Part shown: positions 1 through 10,600 of the stretch, piece after piece | How positions within the stretch are numbered: position 1 is the stretch's first letter | Layout of the letters: every line of letters begins with the position of its first letter | Origin: Pristionchus mayeri | Taxonomy: Eukaryota; Nematoda; Chromadorea; Rhabditida; Neodiplogasteridae | DNA: 64,000 bases | Direction of reading: 5' to 3' | NCBI GenBank assembly: GCA_036245805.1 | Contig: BTRK01000003.1 | Location: 12,130,464 to 12,194,463, forward strand | Position numbers and translations under genes: made by a program | Notes under the pieces: model-generated | Databases searched by the model: none | Told to the model about the DNA's origin: nothing | What the model saw: only the letters and a program-made list of their open reading frames with translations

Positions 1-292
1 TGATAGGGTAATTTATTTTAGGTGAATCCAATTTATTCGAATATAATTATAAATTTAGAAATTCTGCTTCATTCGTATTCTAACATCCTTTGCCTTTCCC
101 TCATTCGTCTGTCTACATGCGTCAATTACGGTTCAAAGGATCGTCACATCCTTTTCAGGTTCGATTTGCAAGATCACGAGTAATTATTGATTATTTGAAT
201 CTTCAGGAAATAGCAAGCTTCACCATTTCGTCGCACGGTGTTGTCTAGTGCTAACGGTGAGAATTACACTATGATATACTTTGTACTCCAAC
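1..292. other. No gene seen
   Basis: AT-rich sequence to the left of the mariner element. I see no exon with supporting splice sites, no RNA gene and no repeat in it. Confidence 0.4.
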
Positions 293-1540
293 TATTGGGG
301 TGTCCGGAAAGTTCGTATATTTTTTTTGTTTTTATTTTTTATTCAATGCTTTACAATTCTCAGTGACCAATGTATGCCCCCTTCTTTCTCACTACCTCCC
401 TCCAGTGATTGGGCAGGGTCTCGATTCCTCTCTTCCAGAATGCGGGTTTCTTCGAGACCGCCCAGTTCACGAAAGCCCTCACAACTTCATCTCGATTCTT
501 GAACGTCTTTCCTTTGCAGAAGTCAGAGAGAGAGCGGAAGCAGTGGTAGTCGCATGGGGAGAGATCCGGGGAATACGGTGGATGGGGAATCCTCTCGATC
601 TTCAGCTCGTCCATTTTCTTCTAGGTCATCTTCGCTCGATGTGGGCGAGCATTGTCCATCAGAAGAAGAATTTTGCCCTGGTTCAGGAGTCTGGGAGGGA
701 CTCTGACCGCGACATCTTGCAGTTGTTCAGAGAAGAGGTCGGCATTGATGCTGGTGCCAGGGGCGAGGATCTCCCAGTAGATGGGACCGAGCACTGAGAA
801 GAAGAAGCAGAGGAGTTCCCTCTTTCCGTGCTCTTCCTTCTTCGGGACGGGCGTGGGCTTCTCATCTGCATCCACCCATTGCAGTCTCCTCACAGGGTTA
901 TCGTACGTGATCCACTTCTCATCTGTAGCGATGATGGAATTGACCCATCGAAGATTGGATCTACGATGGAGTAATTCCCGACAGACTTGAACACGATTTT
1001 TCAGCTGTTCGGGGGAGAGGTCATGGGGAATCACTTGTGGGAGTTTCGGCTTCTTCCCAGATCGATGGAGGATATCGGACACCGTTGATCTGGGAGTACC
1101 AGTATCCTTCTTCAACTCACGCACACTGGCCATGGGCTTGCGCTTCAGTGTGCGGAAAACGAGAGGCTGATCGAGGGAGGGAGGGCGTCCAGAGCGGGGT
1201 TGATCATCGAGACCAAACTCCCCTTTCTTGAAGCGGGAGAACCACTTATAGCAGAAGGGTATGGAGGGGGCGTCAGCTCCTTCCGACTGGGCCAGGGCAG
1301 AGTGGGCCTCCTTCACGGATCGGCCAAGACGGTAGTAATGAAGTAAAACTGCTCGGAGGTAGAGATGGGAGTCCATCACAAGAATCAATGTAGCAACTAG
1401 GAGACTGATTAAATCCTCTCACTACTCAACGTCAGAATGATGCAATACATTGTTGACAAACAGATTGCGCAATCACTGCATTTGATCGCGAACTGACTTT
1501 TTTTCCGAAGCATTATACGAACTTTCCGGACACCCCAATA
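293..1540 (-). mobile_element. mariner transposon with TA target duplication
   Basis: Terminal inverted repeats of about 25-27 bp beginning TTGGGGTGTCCGGAAAGTTC lie at 295 and, inverted, ending at 1538. Each is flanked by TA (293-294 and 1539-1540), the normal target duplication of Tc1/mariner elements. The element proper is 1244 bp, normal for mariner, with the transposase on the minus strand. Both ends look nearly identical and only one coding defect is visible, so the insertion is probably young. Confidence 0.95.
360..1388 (-). pseudogene. mariner transposase, one in-frame amber stop
   Basis: DDE/D transposase that would cut and rejoin the element ends. The reading frame is continuous in one phase from 1388 to 360 except for a TAG at 621-623. 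The N-terminal helix-turn-helix region is followed by the mariner signature VIPHDL (around residue 119). The catalytic triad is D156 (ATDEKW), D245 (LMDNARPH) and the D of SPCDYH; exactly 34 residues, counting the stop, separate the last two, the DD34D hallmark of mariner. Full length would be about 342 aa, matching the family. The amber codon lies between the second and third catalytic aspartates, so without readthrough the product lacks the third. I do not attempt to restore it. The ATG at 1388 or the next one a few codons in could be the start. Confidence 0.93.
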
Positions 1541-1881
1541 GAATCCATCACTTGAAAATATAATTTGCATATATGCAATATATTTCTTATTATGTGTCAC
1601 ATTTTAATAAATTTTCGGCGTTTGCTATGCAGTGTTTGGATTTCAAGACTACCCGCTTGATGGAATGGCATCCTACTGCCCAGGCTACACCAAAACGAGA
1701 ACGAATGTGCGCTAAAAGACGTTTTGCAAATGAATTTTGAAATATCACACGAGATAAGGGACACGCTTCTCATAAAGGATATTAGAAGTGTAGCAAATAT
1801 AGATACACACTTAATAATGCTACTTCTAATTTCTTTTCCAAAACTTATTTCCTACAGTTGCTCCTTTTCTCTTCGTTCGTC
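1541..1881. other. No gene seen
   Basis: AT-rich intergenic sequence after the mariner element. It may include 5' untranslated sequence of the small gene that starts at 1882, because an acceptor-like TTTCCTACAG lies at about 1848-1857. Confidence 0.3.
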
Positions 1882-2176
1882 ATGATGTTCGTCGACCTTC
1901 TCAATGTGTTATTAGCATTCGTCCTCATCCGATACAACCGAAGGAAGAATCGAGACCTGTGGGTGACTAATGAATGTGTTCCCGTGAATCCAGCGAACTC
2001 TTCTGATCGTTGTATTCATATTCAAGAACTTGGCGAGATCACTAGAGTGCTTCTGTGCTATATGAATAGCCGATACTCAGCATGTGCTTGTGAAATTTAG
2101 CATTAAAGGATTTCAGTTCTACGGCCTCTCTCAGCATGTTGCCGTGTTGCAAAACTTATTCAAGTACACAGTTTGA
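1882..2176 (+). CDS. Candidate two-exon small protein with hydrophobic leader
   Basis: I do not recognise this gene. Exon 1 (1882-1962) starts MMFVDLLNVLLAFVLIRYN, a hydrophobic segment followed by a basic stretch (NRRKNRDLW). A GT donor at 1963 and a TTTCAG acceptor ending at 2116 join in phase to exon 2 (2117-2176), which ends in TGA. The predicted protein is 46 aa. The layout (double ATG, hydrophobic leader, basic cluster, second short exon) resembles the gene at 4939, so the two may be distant relatives. If the intron is not used, the first exon simply reads on to a stop at 2100. Support is only splice signals and this similarity. Confidence 0.3.
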
Positions 2177-4938
2177 AAATCTAAGAGTGCTCATCTTGAT
2201 CTCGATATGTGCTGAAGCCTCCATCACTTTCGCCAGCAAGCTCTCAAGAGTGATAACGATGTTGGGAGTGGAGCTAGTGAACTGGCTTCGCATCTCGACT
2301 GGAAAATATTTTTTTTCAAATTTCTCCACTTTTTGTAACCACGGAAAAGGTTAATAAACATTCTAGAATTGCAAAAACTAACAATCTCCGAGGGTTGGCA
2401 TCAGAGCGTCAATGCATCCTCCCGCCGTCATTGATCCTATCACGGATAGTGTGTGCCTGTAAGTTGCTTTTCTGTTTTTGTTTTTGTTGTTTTGTTTTGT
2501 GTGAATGAACGGCTTGGCATGAATTGCCCTCATCATAGTCCGCGCCCTTTCACCAGTCACACAGACAAGGATGCACTAGGTCGGATGACAACCATGACGT
2601 CATGCCGCCGTTGATATCTCACATGCGGTTTGACGTAATAGTTCTCATCCGGCCTAATGCCGATAAGGATGCAGAACATAAAGAATCATTTCTTGCAAAA
2701 CTATCCATGCTTTGGGTATGTGTAATAGAATTAACTACGTAAAGCGTCTCACTCGATCGAGTTGGGCAGTGCAATGGTGATTGTCTCTCCGGATGATAAT
2801 CCCAGTTTGCGAAGGAATGCCGTCATGCGCAGCGCCTAAAATCATAGTTTGGAAACCGGACAACGCATGTCAAAATACAATGATAATGCCAAAATAGTAT
2901 GATAACGTCTCTTAATCAAATGAAGTAGAAGAGTATCCAACCTTGTAGCGAAGTTGAGTGATCGACCTTCCTGTGTGAGCTTCTATCTGTAAAAGCCATG
3001 AAAGGTAAAGGTAAATGTGCAGCCACGTCACGCCATTGTACAGTCGTGAACGACTACGCTAGGAGGTGCAGTGCGGTGAAAAAGCCATGCATCATCGTGA
3101 TAACTCGTATAATCGTATTAGAATTTGAAAATGTTTTCGTATTTTCCCTCCGTTTTACGGGTTTTGGAAAAAAACTTTTTTTAAAAATACTACTCTTACT
3201 ATTGCTATCGAGTCCTCGCTGTTCTCGGAATGACGGCGAAGCGCATCCACTACAAGGCCGTGCACTGTGATGTGTTGCAGCTCGAGTGGAGGGAAAGGCG
3301 ATGTGAGCGGTACCTGAAGTTCGAGTTTGTCTCTTTATTCAGTTTTTTTTTCAGTTCACCATCCCACGTATCTACGAGAGAGTGTGCAACAAGATATCAT
3401 TACCCAAGAAACACCTACCATAAGCAGCACTCGTAAAGAATTACGTTCCGCTAAATTGTTTAGAAAAACACAAAAGTAGATAATTCTCGAAAAAACAATT
3501 ACTTGAATTTTCGAATTCTGCTAACAAACACATACTTCATTCAGCTTGGACTTCTTCAATGATTCTTCCCGGGTTTGAGCTGATGATTCCATCGAAAACG
3601 TTGATGCTAACAGTGCAAATCGAGATGGATACCCCCTTTTATAGTACCTACACCTGCAAAGACATTGCTAAAACGATGTCAATTTAAATGAAAAAGCGTG
3701 ACGATACGACGTGGGTGTTCCAAAAAAAAGGCCGTAGACTTTCACTTAGTGAGTGTATCTTGTCTTAACCGATGTTATCATCGATGGTGATGTGATCATC
3801 GAGCGTTTTCGATACGATTGTACCGATGAAAATAATAAGATCGGCACTTCTTGGATAGTTGGCGCACACATAATCATCCCATATCATTTCACATCCCCTC
3901 CCCTATTGTTGTGTGAAGAGAATCATGGAGGCATACCTAAAAATGTATGTTTAGAGGGAAAGGGGCGAGGGAATTATCCAAGAAGTGTCGAACCAGAAAA
4001 GCAATCATCATTCTGGTATTGCACAATCTAATTCGAAATTGATCAAACAAATTCTGCATAGCTTAAGAAACACATTTGGGTGAACGAATGATTCAAAAAT
4101 GTAGAAATTCTCCCATTGTGCCATCCCATTATTCAAATGGGAAGGTTGATGAGAATTTGTCGGTGCATGTTGGGCAGAACAAGTCCTTTTGTAGAAGGTA
4201 CCTTCGAGAGAAAAAATTAACGCACTACAATCCTAGCAATAATCTATCCTCGGTGCGAGTCAAAAAAAAGTAGACTTTGTAATGCGTATCTTCAGTATTA
4301 ATACTCTCTCGCCCTAGCTGATCATGAGAGCTATCAGACAATCTGAGATCGTGAGGAGAAAGGCAGACTATTACTCCGAAAAAAATTGAGCCGAAACGAT
4401 GTCTGTGGTCTGAAGAGGGCGATAAAACTTTACTTTACAAAAAAACAACTGGTGTATTTTATCATCGCTGATGGAATCATCGGAAGCATTAAATTTGATA
4501 ATTGTCTGTGTCTGCGTTTTTTGTTCTAAGATTAGAAGAAGATATTTTCATATCATATAACTATTTGCACTTCATTCTACACTTCATACACTTCATTCTA
4601 TTCAACAATTGCTACATGTGGCCTTCTTTCATCTAGTCTGTTTTACCGTTCAGTATGGTGAGATATTTATTTAATTATACATATTCGTAAACATAAATTA
4701 ATTGCCGGTTAATTATGGTTCCAGTCTATTCAGACAGCCTGTGCGTTGAAAAGCTAATAAGTATAAGTTAAGTGGGCTACCAGATCGCTTTGTCCTTGCC
4801 ACTTCCAGAGGTGGAGTATGTCGCTATCAACGGATTTATTTATGTGAGTAAAAATAATTTTGCATGCAATCTTCATGCGTGTTCTGAACATCGAGGACAA
4901 GTTGCAAACTAGTCTCAGAATAAGCTAAGCCCACACAG
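2177..4938. other. Long stretch without a supported gene
   Basis: Mostly AT-rich sequence. A GC-richer open stretch at about 3230-3330 on the plus strand (starting MTAKRIHYKAVHCDVL) has exon-like base composition, but I could not connect it to neighbouring exons. Nothing else is supportable. Confidence 0.3.
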
Positions 4939-5217
4939 ATGATGCCCTACTACTGCTTTCTCTGTCCTGCAATTCTTCTTCTGCTGATGATGATAGAAGA
5001 GAGGAACAAGAGGAAGGAGTTGAGAAGCTTATCGAAGATCACTCCAGAAGCAACTGCAGAGGTGACTATTGATTTATAATTTTGTTATCATTATTTAAAA
5101 TTATTAATTCAGAGTCACTTCATCTCCATTCAGTCTCAGTGGGCCTGCAGACCGTTCGTGGTGAATCCACGGGAGCAACGATACTTGCAGAGGGAAGCCC
5201 GTACGGGCAGTGCTTAG
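4939..5217 (+). CDS. Two-exon small protein with N-terminal hydrophobic segment
   Basis: I do not recognise this gene. Exon 1 (4939-5061, 41 codons) begins MMPYYCFLCPAILLLLMMIE, a clear signal peptide or membrane anchor, followed by a charged stretch (ERNKRKELRS). A 51-bp GT-AG intron (5062-5112) joins in phase 0 to exon 2 (5113-5217), which contains WACRPFVVNPREQRYLQ and ends in TAG, giving 74 aa. The short intron and in-phase stop favour a real gene. A possible non-coding first exon lies upstream, since CACACAG just before the ATG looks like an acceptor. The location of the product (secreted or membrane) is inferred from the leader only. Confidence 0.5.
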
Positions 5218-5605
5218 GAATAAGAGTAAAGTATTATGTTTTCTTTGTTATTTTGATACATTATGTGCATATAATAATAATTTTGTTGGCATCTACAAAA
5301 AAGGAGAGGATGCACCATGATATTGACGTATTTAACACGCTTTATGATGGAACATTCAACAGCCTACAGTTGGGTGCGACAGGGAAACCATCACACGGAA
5401 TGGATTTGGATTTTTTATACCACAATTTAAAGTGTTGACGTTGATTTAAATTGAAAAATTCAATGAACAGTAAAATATGCGTATTAATAGAAGTGGAAGA
5501 TTTATGAAGACGGATTAATAGATTGGAAAGAGCCTTCATTTATAAGTTTATCGGTTTCGGCATTATGAAGCGCCTCTTCATTCATTCTATTTGTGACTAT
5601 TTTAT
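5218..5605. other. No gene seen
   Basis: AT-rich sequence between convergent genes: the small plus-strand gene ends at 5217 and the minus-strand fork-head gene ends at 5606. It presumably holds their 3' untranslated regions. Confidence 0.3.
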
Positions 5606-6109
5606 TTAGATTTGAGATGACCTGAAACCAGTTGCATTATTCCTTTCAATATACACATTTTCAAACTGAAGGAAACATCATAAATAAACGCTTACAATAG
5701 ACATTTTGTCTGGGACAATGAACCAGTGCTTTTCCCCATCAACTTCTGTCTTCTCAAACCACGAACTGGTGGATAGCGATTTCCTGATCGCCTGCTTCAA
5801 TGACGACAACGACACATTACGATAATGTGGAAAGTGTTCGTTAAAACAATCATTTTCAATATTAAGATGTATAAATAAGATGTGTCAGAAAAAGGTATTG
5901 CGATATTAAATTGAGAAAATGTTAATCTATTTTTATAGGAGGATCCTTAAGCTAGAAGTTGATGTGAGAGTGAGATATTACTGATGGAGTAAGATATACC
6001 GTATGTAGCTGCAGATTTCAGGAACACTCAGTGTACTCATCGAATTTCTTATTAACGGGAGTGAGATCAATTGAGCATAGGTGAGATCTGGCTTCTTTGT
6101 GGACGATCC
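5606..6109 (-). CDS. Divergent fork-head (winged-helix) DNA-binding protein, possibly decayed
   Basis: Minus-strand exons read, in order, KPDLTYAQLISLPLIRNS with SVPEICSYI (6109-6000), FPHYRNVSLSSLKQAIRKSL with FEKTEVDGEKHWFIVPDKM (about 5860-5696), and a short terminal exon (5665-5606). These match the fork-head layout: the (P)xxxYAQLI opening of helix 1, the LSxxEI..YI helix 2, FPxYR, the recognition helix (AIRKSLS in place of the usual SIRHNLS) and the W of wing 1. The family binds DNA and regulates transcription in the nucleus. Oddities: the domain seems to make up almost the whole protein; I find no AG acceptor in a sensible place before FPHYR; and the last intron would be only 30 bp. 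It may be a pseudogene or a fast-evolving copy. The start is not settled. Confidence 0.5.
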
Positions 6110-6240
6110 CTGGAAACCATTGATTCAATACAACTCGACTATATTTGCATATTTTGTACATAAATCATTATATGAATTGATTAATGAAACTTGTGTACAA
6201 TGCTCTCGAGAAGAACCGAAGAAAAATATACTCAACCTGG

Positions 6241-7564
6241 TCATGGTATAATGTGATCAATTGGTATTGAGAAGGTGATAGAGACTTGAGTACCTGAAAA
6301 GATATTCTTTAATATTGAGTATTGTGGGCAATATACTACTTCATAAACCGGGCGAGGATCACTCTCGTCAATATTCATCGCTTTTCGAAATACATCACCA
6401 TTATTTATTTGATTGATGAAGATCTGAAAGTTAGGTTGACAGAATTTTGAATAGTGTTCACACCAGTGATTCTGAAGTTGTCCTTGCACAGGCTGAATTG
6501 AAAATTCTGACATCACTTTCATTAACTGAGTAGTCATATGGAGAAAAATTTTGTGAATTCTGAATATTTTATTTTTTGCTAAAATTATAAACCATTCCTG
6601 AAAAATTAAAGATCAATAGCGTCAGCATAAAAATCATATACTTTCACTGTTTAGTCAGATTTAAAGTAGTCATACCTCGAGCTCGTACGACGTGTTCACA
6701 CGTGCGGCAGAACCTTCGAGATGCTCTGTCGACTGCTGATTGGCTGTTTGGATGCAACGGAGCGAAGCTTCGATCGATTCAATGTGACCATACACAGAAA
6801 TTCGCAATGGAACGTTTCTCAAATTCGACTTCGAAGTGCTACAGATTTTTTAAGGATTCTCACCTGTCGCTGTCATTTTCGTAAATATGATTTCAATCTC
6901 TGGCCGCAAATGAATCGATTACAGCTCCAACTTTCTACAAATATCAAGATATAAAATTCTTTTTTTTTTATTAGCCATACCTCTGCGTCTACTGGAACAT
7001 CTATCAAGATGAATAAGCCGTTGATAATCTCCATGATGAGGCTAGCTATCGGATCAGTGGTCGACAGATGGAATGCCTGAGGAACGATATGCAAATGTAT
7101 TTTAAACAAGTCTAACCTTCAGTTTCCATTTCTCCATGATTCCCACTTCGTTATCCGACGAATTAGAAATTCGATCAGCCTAAAATAATGGAAACATCTT
7201 CACAATACTTATTACCTTCATTCTCCCAGCGATGCATGAGAGAGATATTTCGAAGCATTCACACATTCCGTAGATTACTTCCCTCAATGGTACACTTCTG
7301 GAAAGGAATGACTTCAGATCCAATATCGTGCCCATAAATTTGGAAACCTTTGACTGTCTGAATTCATTGTTCGAATGCGCCGTGCCTTGAACGAATTTGC
7401 AGCGAATTCGACATCCTGAAATACAGTTTCAAGCATTGCAATTCGAATGAATATGATACCTCAACAAATCCTTCCCGAGTGATGGAAAAGTGCAGTGATA
7501 GTCTCAAAATAAGAGTTTCTACCGATTTCTGCACAACTCCGCATATGGGATCGACAGAGGACAT
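6241..7564 (-). CDS. Unrecognised multi-exon gene
   Basis: I do not recognise the product. In-phase exons on the minus strand are 7415-7216, 7179-7117, 7076-6981, 6828-6676 and 6597-6241, all with GT-AG borders, giving about 288 residues and ending at a TGA at 6241-6243. Visible pieces include SRSVPLREVIYGMCECFE, FHLSTTDPIASLIMEIING, ISVYGHIESIEASLRCIQ and a long last exon with MTTQLMKVMSEFSIQ. The segment VYGHIESIEASLRCI is vaguely like the end of a KH RNA-binding domain, but there is no GxxG loop, so I do not call it. A further exon at 7564-7460 (starting MSSVDPICGVVQKSV) has good splice signals but is one base out of phase with 7415, so either the true first exon is missed or the gene is damaged. 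The 5' end abuts the satellite. Confidence 0.5.
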
Positions 7565-7654
7565 CGAGAAAAACTAAAATGATGTTCCTTCATTTCAAGC
7601 AATAGAGTGATACAAAGCTCGACATTTCCCAGAAAAATGCGTTCAAATGAATTA

Positions 7655-10600
7655 TAAATCTCACTATTCTGATTGGAGTGGAAATGACGGCCCGCGGCCC
7701 GATATAGACTTCTAATCGAAATATAAAAAACGGCCCGCGGCCTGATAGAGATTTCTGCTTGAAGTGAAAATGACGGCCCGCGGCCCGATATAGACTTCTC
7801 ATCGAAGTATAAAAAACGGCCGCGGCCTGATAGAGATTTCTGCTTGAAGTGAAAATGACGGCCCGCGGCCCGATATAGACTTCTCATCGAAGTATAAAAA
7901 AGTCCCACGGCCCGATAGATATTTCTGATTGGAGTGGAAATGACGGCCCGCGGCCCGATATAGACTTCTCATCGAAGTATAAAAAACGGCCCGCGGCCCG
8001 ATAGAGATTTCTGCTCGAAGTGAAAATGACGGCCCGCGGCCCGATACATATTTCTAATTGGAGTGGAAATGACGGCCCGCGGCCCGATATAGACTTCTCA
8101 TCGAAGTATAAAAAACGGCCCGCGGCCCGATATAGACTTCTCATCGAAGTATAAAAAACGGCCCGCGGCCTGATAGAGATTTCTGCTTGAAGTGAAAATG
8201 ACGGCCCGCGGCCCGATATAGACTTCTCATCGAAGTATAAAAAACGGCCCGCGGCCTGATAGAGATTTCTGCTTGAAGTGAAAATGACGGCCCGCGGCCC
8301 GATATAGACTTCTCATCGAAGTATAAAAAACGGTCCGCAGCCTGATAGAGATTTCTGATTGGAGTGGAAATGACGGCCCGCGGCCCGATATAGACTTCTC
8401 ATCGAAATATAAAAAAAGGCCCGCTGCCTGATAGAGATTTCTGCTTGAAGTGAAAATGACGGCCCGCGGCCCGATATAGACTTCTCATCGAAGTATAAAA
8501 AACGGCCGCGGCCTGATAGATATTTCTGATTGGAGTGGAAATGACGGCCCGCGGCCCGATATAGACTTCTCATCGAAGTATAAAAAAAGTCCCACGGCCC
8601 GATAGATATTTCTGATTGGAGTGGAAATGACGGCCCGCGGCCCGATATAGACTTCTCGTCGAAGTATAAAAAACGGCCCGCGGCCCGATAGAGATTTCTG
8701 CTCGAAGTGAAAATGACGGCCCGCGGCCCGATATAGACTTCTCATCGAAGTATAAAAAACGGCCGCGGCCTGATAGATATTTCTGATTGGAGTGGAAATG
8801 ACGGCCCGCGGCCCGATATAGACTTCTCATCGAAGTATAAAAAACGGCCCGCGGCCTGATAGAGATTTCTGCTTGAAGTGAAAATGACGGCCCGCGGCCC
8901 GATATAGACTTCTCATCGAAGTATAAAAAACGGCCCGCGGCCTGATAGAGATTTCTGCTTGAAGTGAAAATGACGGCCCGCGGCCCGATATAGACTTCTC
9001 ATCGAAGTATAAAAAACGGTCCGCAGCCTGATAGAGATTTCTGATTGGAGTGGAAATGACGGCCCGCGGCCCGATATAGACTTCTCATCGAAATATAAAA
9101 AAAGGCCCGCTGCCTGATAGAGATTTCTGCTTGAAGTGAAAATGACGGCCCGCGGCCCGATATAGACTTCTCATCGAAGTATAAAAAACGGCCGCGGCCT
9201 GATAGATATTTCTGATTGGAGTGGAAATGACGGCCCGCGGCCCGATATAGACTTCTCATCGAAGTATAAAAAAAGTCCCACGGCCCGATAGATATTTCTG
9301 ATTGGAGTGGAAATGACGGCCCGCGGCCCGATATAGACTTCTCGTCGAAGTATAAAAAACGGCCCGCGGCCCGATAGAGATTTCTGCTCGAAGTGAAAAT
9401 GACGGCCCGCGGCCCGATACATATTTCTAATTGGAGTGGAAATGACGGCCCGCGGCCCGATATAGACTTCTCATCGAAGTATAAAAAACGGCCCGCGGCC
9501 CGATAGAGATTTCTGCTCGAAGTGAAAATGACGGCCCGCGGCTCGATACATATTTCTGATTGGAGTGGAAATGACCGCCCGCGGCCCGATATAGACTTCT
9601 CATCGAAGTAGAAACAACGGCCCGCGGCCTGATAGAGATTTCTGCTTGAAGTGAAAATGACGGCCCGCGGCCCGATATAGACTTCTCATCGAAGTATAAA
9701 AAACGGCCGCGGCCTGATAGAGATTTCTGCTTGAAGTGAAAATGACGGCCCGCGGCCCGATATAGACTTCTCATCGAAGTATAAATAACGGCCCGCAGCC
9801 TGATAGAGATTTCTGATTGGAGTGGAAATGACGGCCCGCGGCCCGATATAGACTTCTCATCGAAATATAAAAAAACGGCCCGCGGCCTGATAGAGATTTC
9901 TGCTTGAAGTGAAAATGACGGCCCGCGGCCCGATATAGACTTCTCATCGAAGTATAAAAAACGGCCGCGGCCTGATAGATATTTCTGATTGGAGTGGAAA
10001 TGACGGCCCGCGGCCCGATATAGACTTCTCATCTAAGTATAAAAAAAGTCCCACGGCCCGATAGATATTTCTGATTGGAGTGGAAATGACGGCCCGCGGC
10101 CCGATATAGACTTCTCATCGAAGTATAAAAAACGGCCCGCGGTCCGATAGAGATTTCTCATCGAAGTATAAAAAACGGCCCGCGGCCCGATAGAGATTTC
10201 TGCTCGAAGTGAAAATGACGGCCCGCGGCCCGATACATATTTCTGATTGGAGTGGAAATGACGGCCCGCGGCCCGATATAGACTTCTCATCGAAGTATAA
10301 AAAACGGCCCGCGGCCCGATAGAGATTTCTGCTCGAAGTGAAAATGACGGCCCGCGGCCCGATACATATTTCTGATTGGAGTGGAAATGACCGCCCGCGG
10401 CCCGATATAGACTTCTCATCGAAGTATAAAAAACGGCCCGCGGTCCGATAGAGATTTCTCATCGAAGTATAAAAAACGGCCCGCGGCCCGATAGAGATTT
10501 CTGCTCGAAGTGAAAATGACGGCCCGCGGCCCGATACATATTTCTGATTGGAGTGGAAATGACGGCCCGCGGCCCGATATAGACTTCTCATCGAAGTATA

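Noticed and set aside
300..1231. Plus-strand ORFs inside the mariner element
   Set aside because: Antisense shadows of the transposase frame.
2998..3436. Possible exon with GC-rich codons
   Set aside because: Open and exon-like, but no neighbouring exon joins in phase and no family match; left unannotated.
5113..5217. Harbinger-type transposase similarity in exon 2 (WACRPFVVNPREQRY)
   Set aside because: Too short, and the resemblance is limited to a few residues.
6676..6828. KH RNA-binding domain in the 6.2-7.4 kb gene
   Set aside because: Only the last strand-helix part is suggestive and the GxxG loop is missing.
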